A DNA stretch of 7,232 nt from UBA9715 sp964553375 (GTDB lineage Bacteria > Actinomycetota > Coriobacteriia > Coriobacteriales > Eggerthellaceae). Shown in pieces: positions 6,935-7,232 of the stretch (position 1 is its first letter; each line of letters opens with the position of its first letter). The translations under genes were made by a program, and so were the position numbers. The stretch is from NCBI GenBank assembly GCA_964553375.1, contig CAZKKN010000074.1:1-7232 (forward strand). Direction: 5' to 3'. The notes below the pieces were generated by a model. That model made no database searches, was not told the origin of the DNA, and was given only the letters and a program-made list of their open reading frames with translations.

Positions 6935-7075
6935 GAAAACTAGGGCTCATGCTATCAGTTTGTAACGGATTGGTATCGTCTCCAAAAGTTACGCACAAAC
7001 AATCCTTCGGGTCACGATATACCGGGACTCAGTCATGAGGGATTGGTGAAGACACACCCGGGGGCGTGATAGCGG

Positions 7076-7104
7076 TTGACATGCCCTGGCCTGTAGCGTA
7101 TTAT
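7076..7104 (+). promoter_or_regulatory. strong sigma70-type promoter of tRNA-Tyr
   Basis: A consensus -35 TTGACA (7076-7081) and -10 TATTAT (7099-7104, one mismatch to TATAAT) are separated by the ideal 17 bases. Transcription should start near the G at 7111, about 72 bases ahead of the tRNA, leaving a leader that must be removed by processing. Confidence 0.88.
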
Positions 7105-7182
7105 TCTTCTGCTCTCATGCGTGACTTTCGCATCTGAGCAGGCAGCTTGAAAAGTACACATGAATATGAGCGAGCCTGAAAT

Positions 7183-7232
7183 GGGCGTGTGCCCGAGTGG
7201 TTAAAGGGGACGGGCTGTAAACCCGTTGGCTC
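7183..7232 (+). tRNA. tRNA-Tyr (anticodon GUA), 3' end outside window
   Basis: This is the 5' part of a type II tRNA that decodes UAC and UAU. The acceptor strand is GGGCGTG (7183-7189), followed by T8 and G9, the D arm (CCCG at 7192-7195 with GGG from 7206), and the anticodon stem ACGGG/CCCGT (7210-7214 with 7222-7226). The loop CTGTAAA has GTA at 7217-7219. The sequence stops as the long variable arm begins (TGGCTC), so the acceptor pairing cannot be tested. The window does not show whether more tRNAs follow. Confidence 0.95.

Larger units (their letters stand above)
6883..7182. other. divergent intergenic region between the M23 peptidase gene and tRNA-Tyr
   Basis: These 300 bases carry no gene that I can support. 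On the minus strand they serve as the upstream region of the peptidase, with two dyads (6902-6934 and 6962-6992) and a TATATATAT tract at 6912-6920 that could supply a -10 box, but no clear -35. On the plus strand they carry the tRNA promoter and its leader. Bases 7000-7070 show nothing notable. Confidence 0.7.

Noticed and set aside
6883..7020. c-di-AMP (ydaO-type) riboswitch ahead of the M23 peptidase
   Set aside because: The gene context fits, since such riboswitches control wall hydrolases, but I could not see the conserved core sequences of that class.

Overview
The window looks like part of the chromosome of a GC-rich, anaerobic actinobacterium, most likely of class Coriobacteriia (Eggerthellaceae or a relative). 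That placement is inferred from the overall style of the proteins, the G/C-rich third codon positions and the pyruvate:ferredoxin oxidoreductase typical of strict anaerobes. No taxonomic marker is complete here, so it remains tentative.

Layout, left to right. (1) Bases 1-2250 hold the C-terminal two thirds of pyruvate:ferredoxin (flavodoxin) oxidoreductase, cut by the left window edge and closed by a textbook intrinsic terminator at 2277-2306. (2) Bases 2307-2743 are a gene-free, AT-richer stretch. It contains a striking 39-bp inverted repeat (2376-2414 with 2504-2542), a separate 9-bp inverted repeat (2613-2621 with 2662-2670), and a promoter (TATAAT at 2708-2713) whose -35/-10 spacer is filled by a perfect 16-bp palindrome. 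(3) Bases 2744-5668 are a two-gene operon: a PutP-type sodium/proline symporter and, 24 bases further on, a type Ic (MocR-like, aspartate) aminotransferase. (4) A secreted coiled-coil M23 peptidase lies convergently on the minus strand (5719-6882); a perfect hairpin sits over the stop codon of the aminotransferase. (5) Bases 6883-7182 hold the upstream region of the peptidase and a near-consensus promoter (TTGACA-17-TATTAT) for tRNA-Tyr(GUA), which is cut off by the right edge.

Taken together the region mixes core energy metabolism (pyruvate to acetyl-CoA plus reduced ferredoxin), amino-acid uptake and transamination, and cell-wall remodelling. The symporter and the aminotransferase probably work together in amino-acid use: one brings in a substrate with sodium, the other exchanges amino groups with a 2-oxo acid. 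The neighbouring units look independently transcribed. The genes themselves are ordinary members of known families; I see no new multi-gene system. The least explained material is the non-coding DNA between 2307 and 2743.
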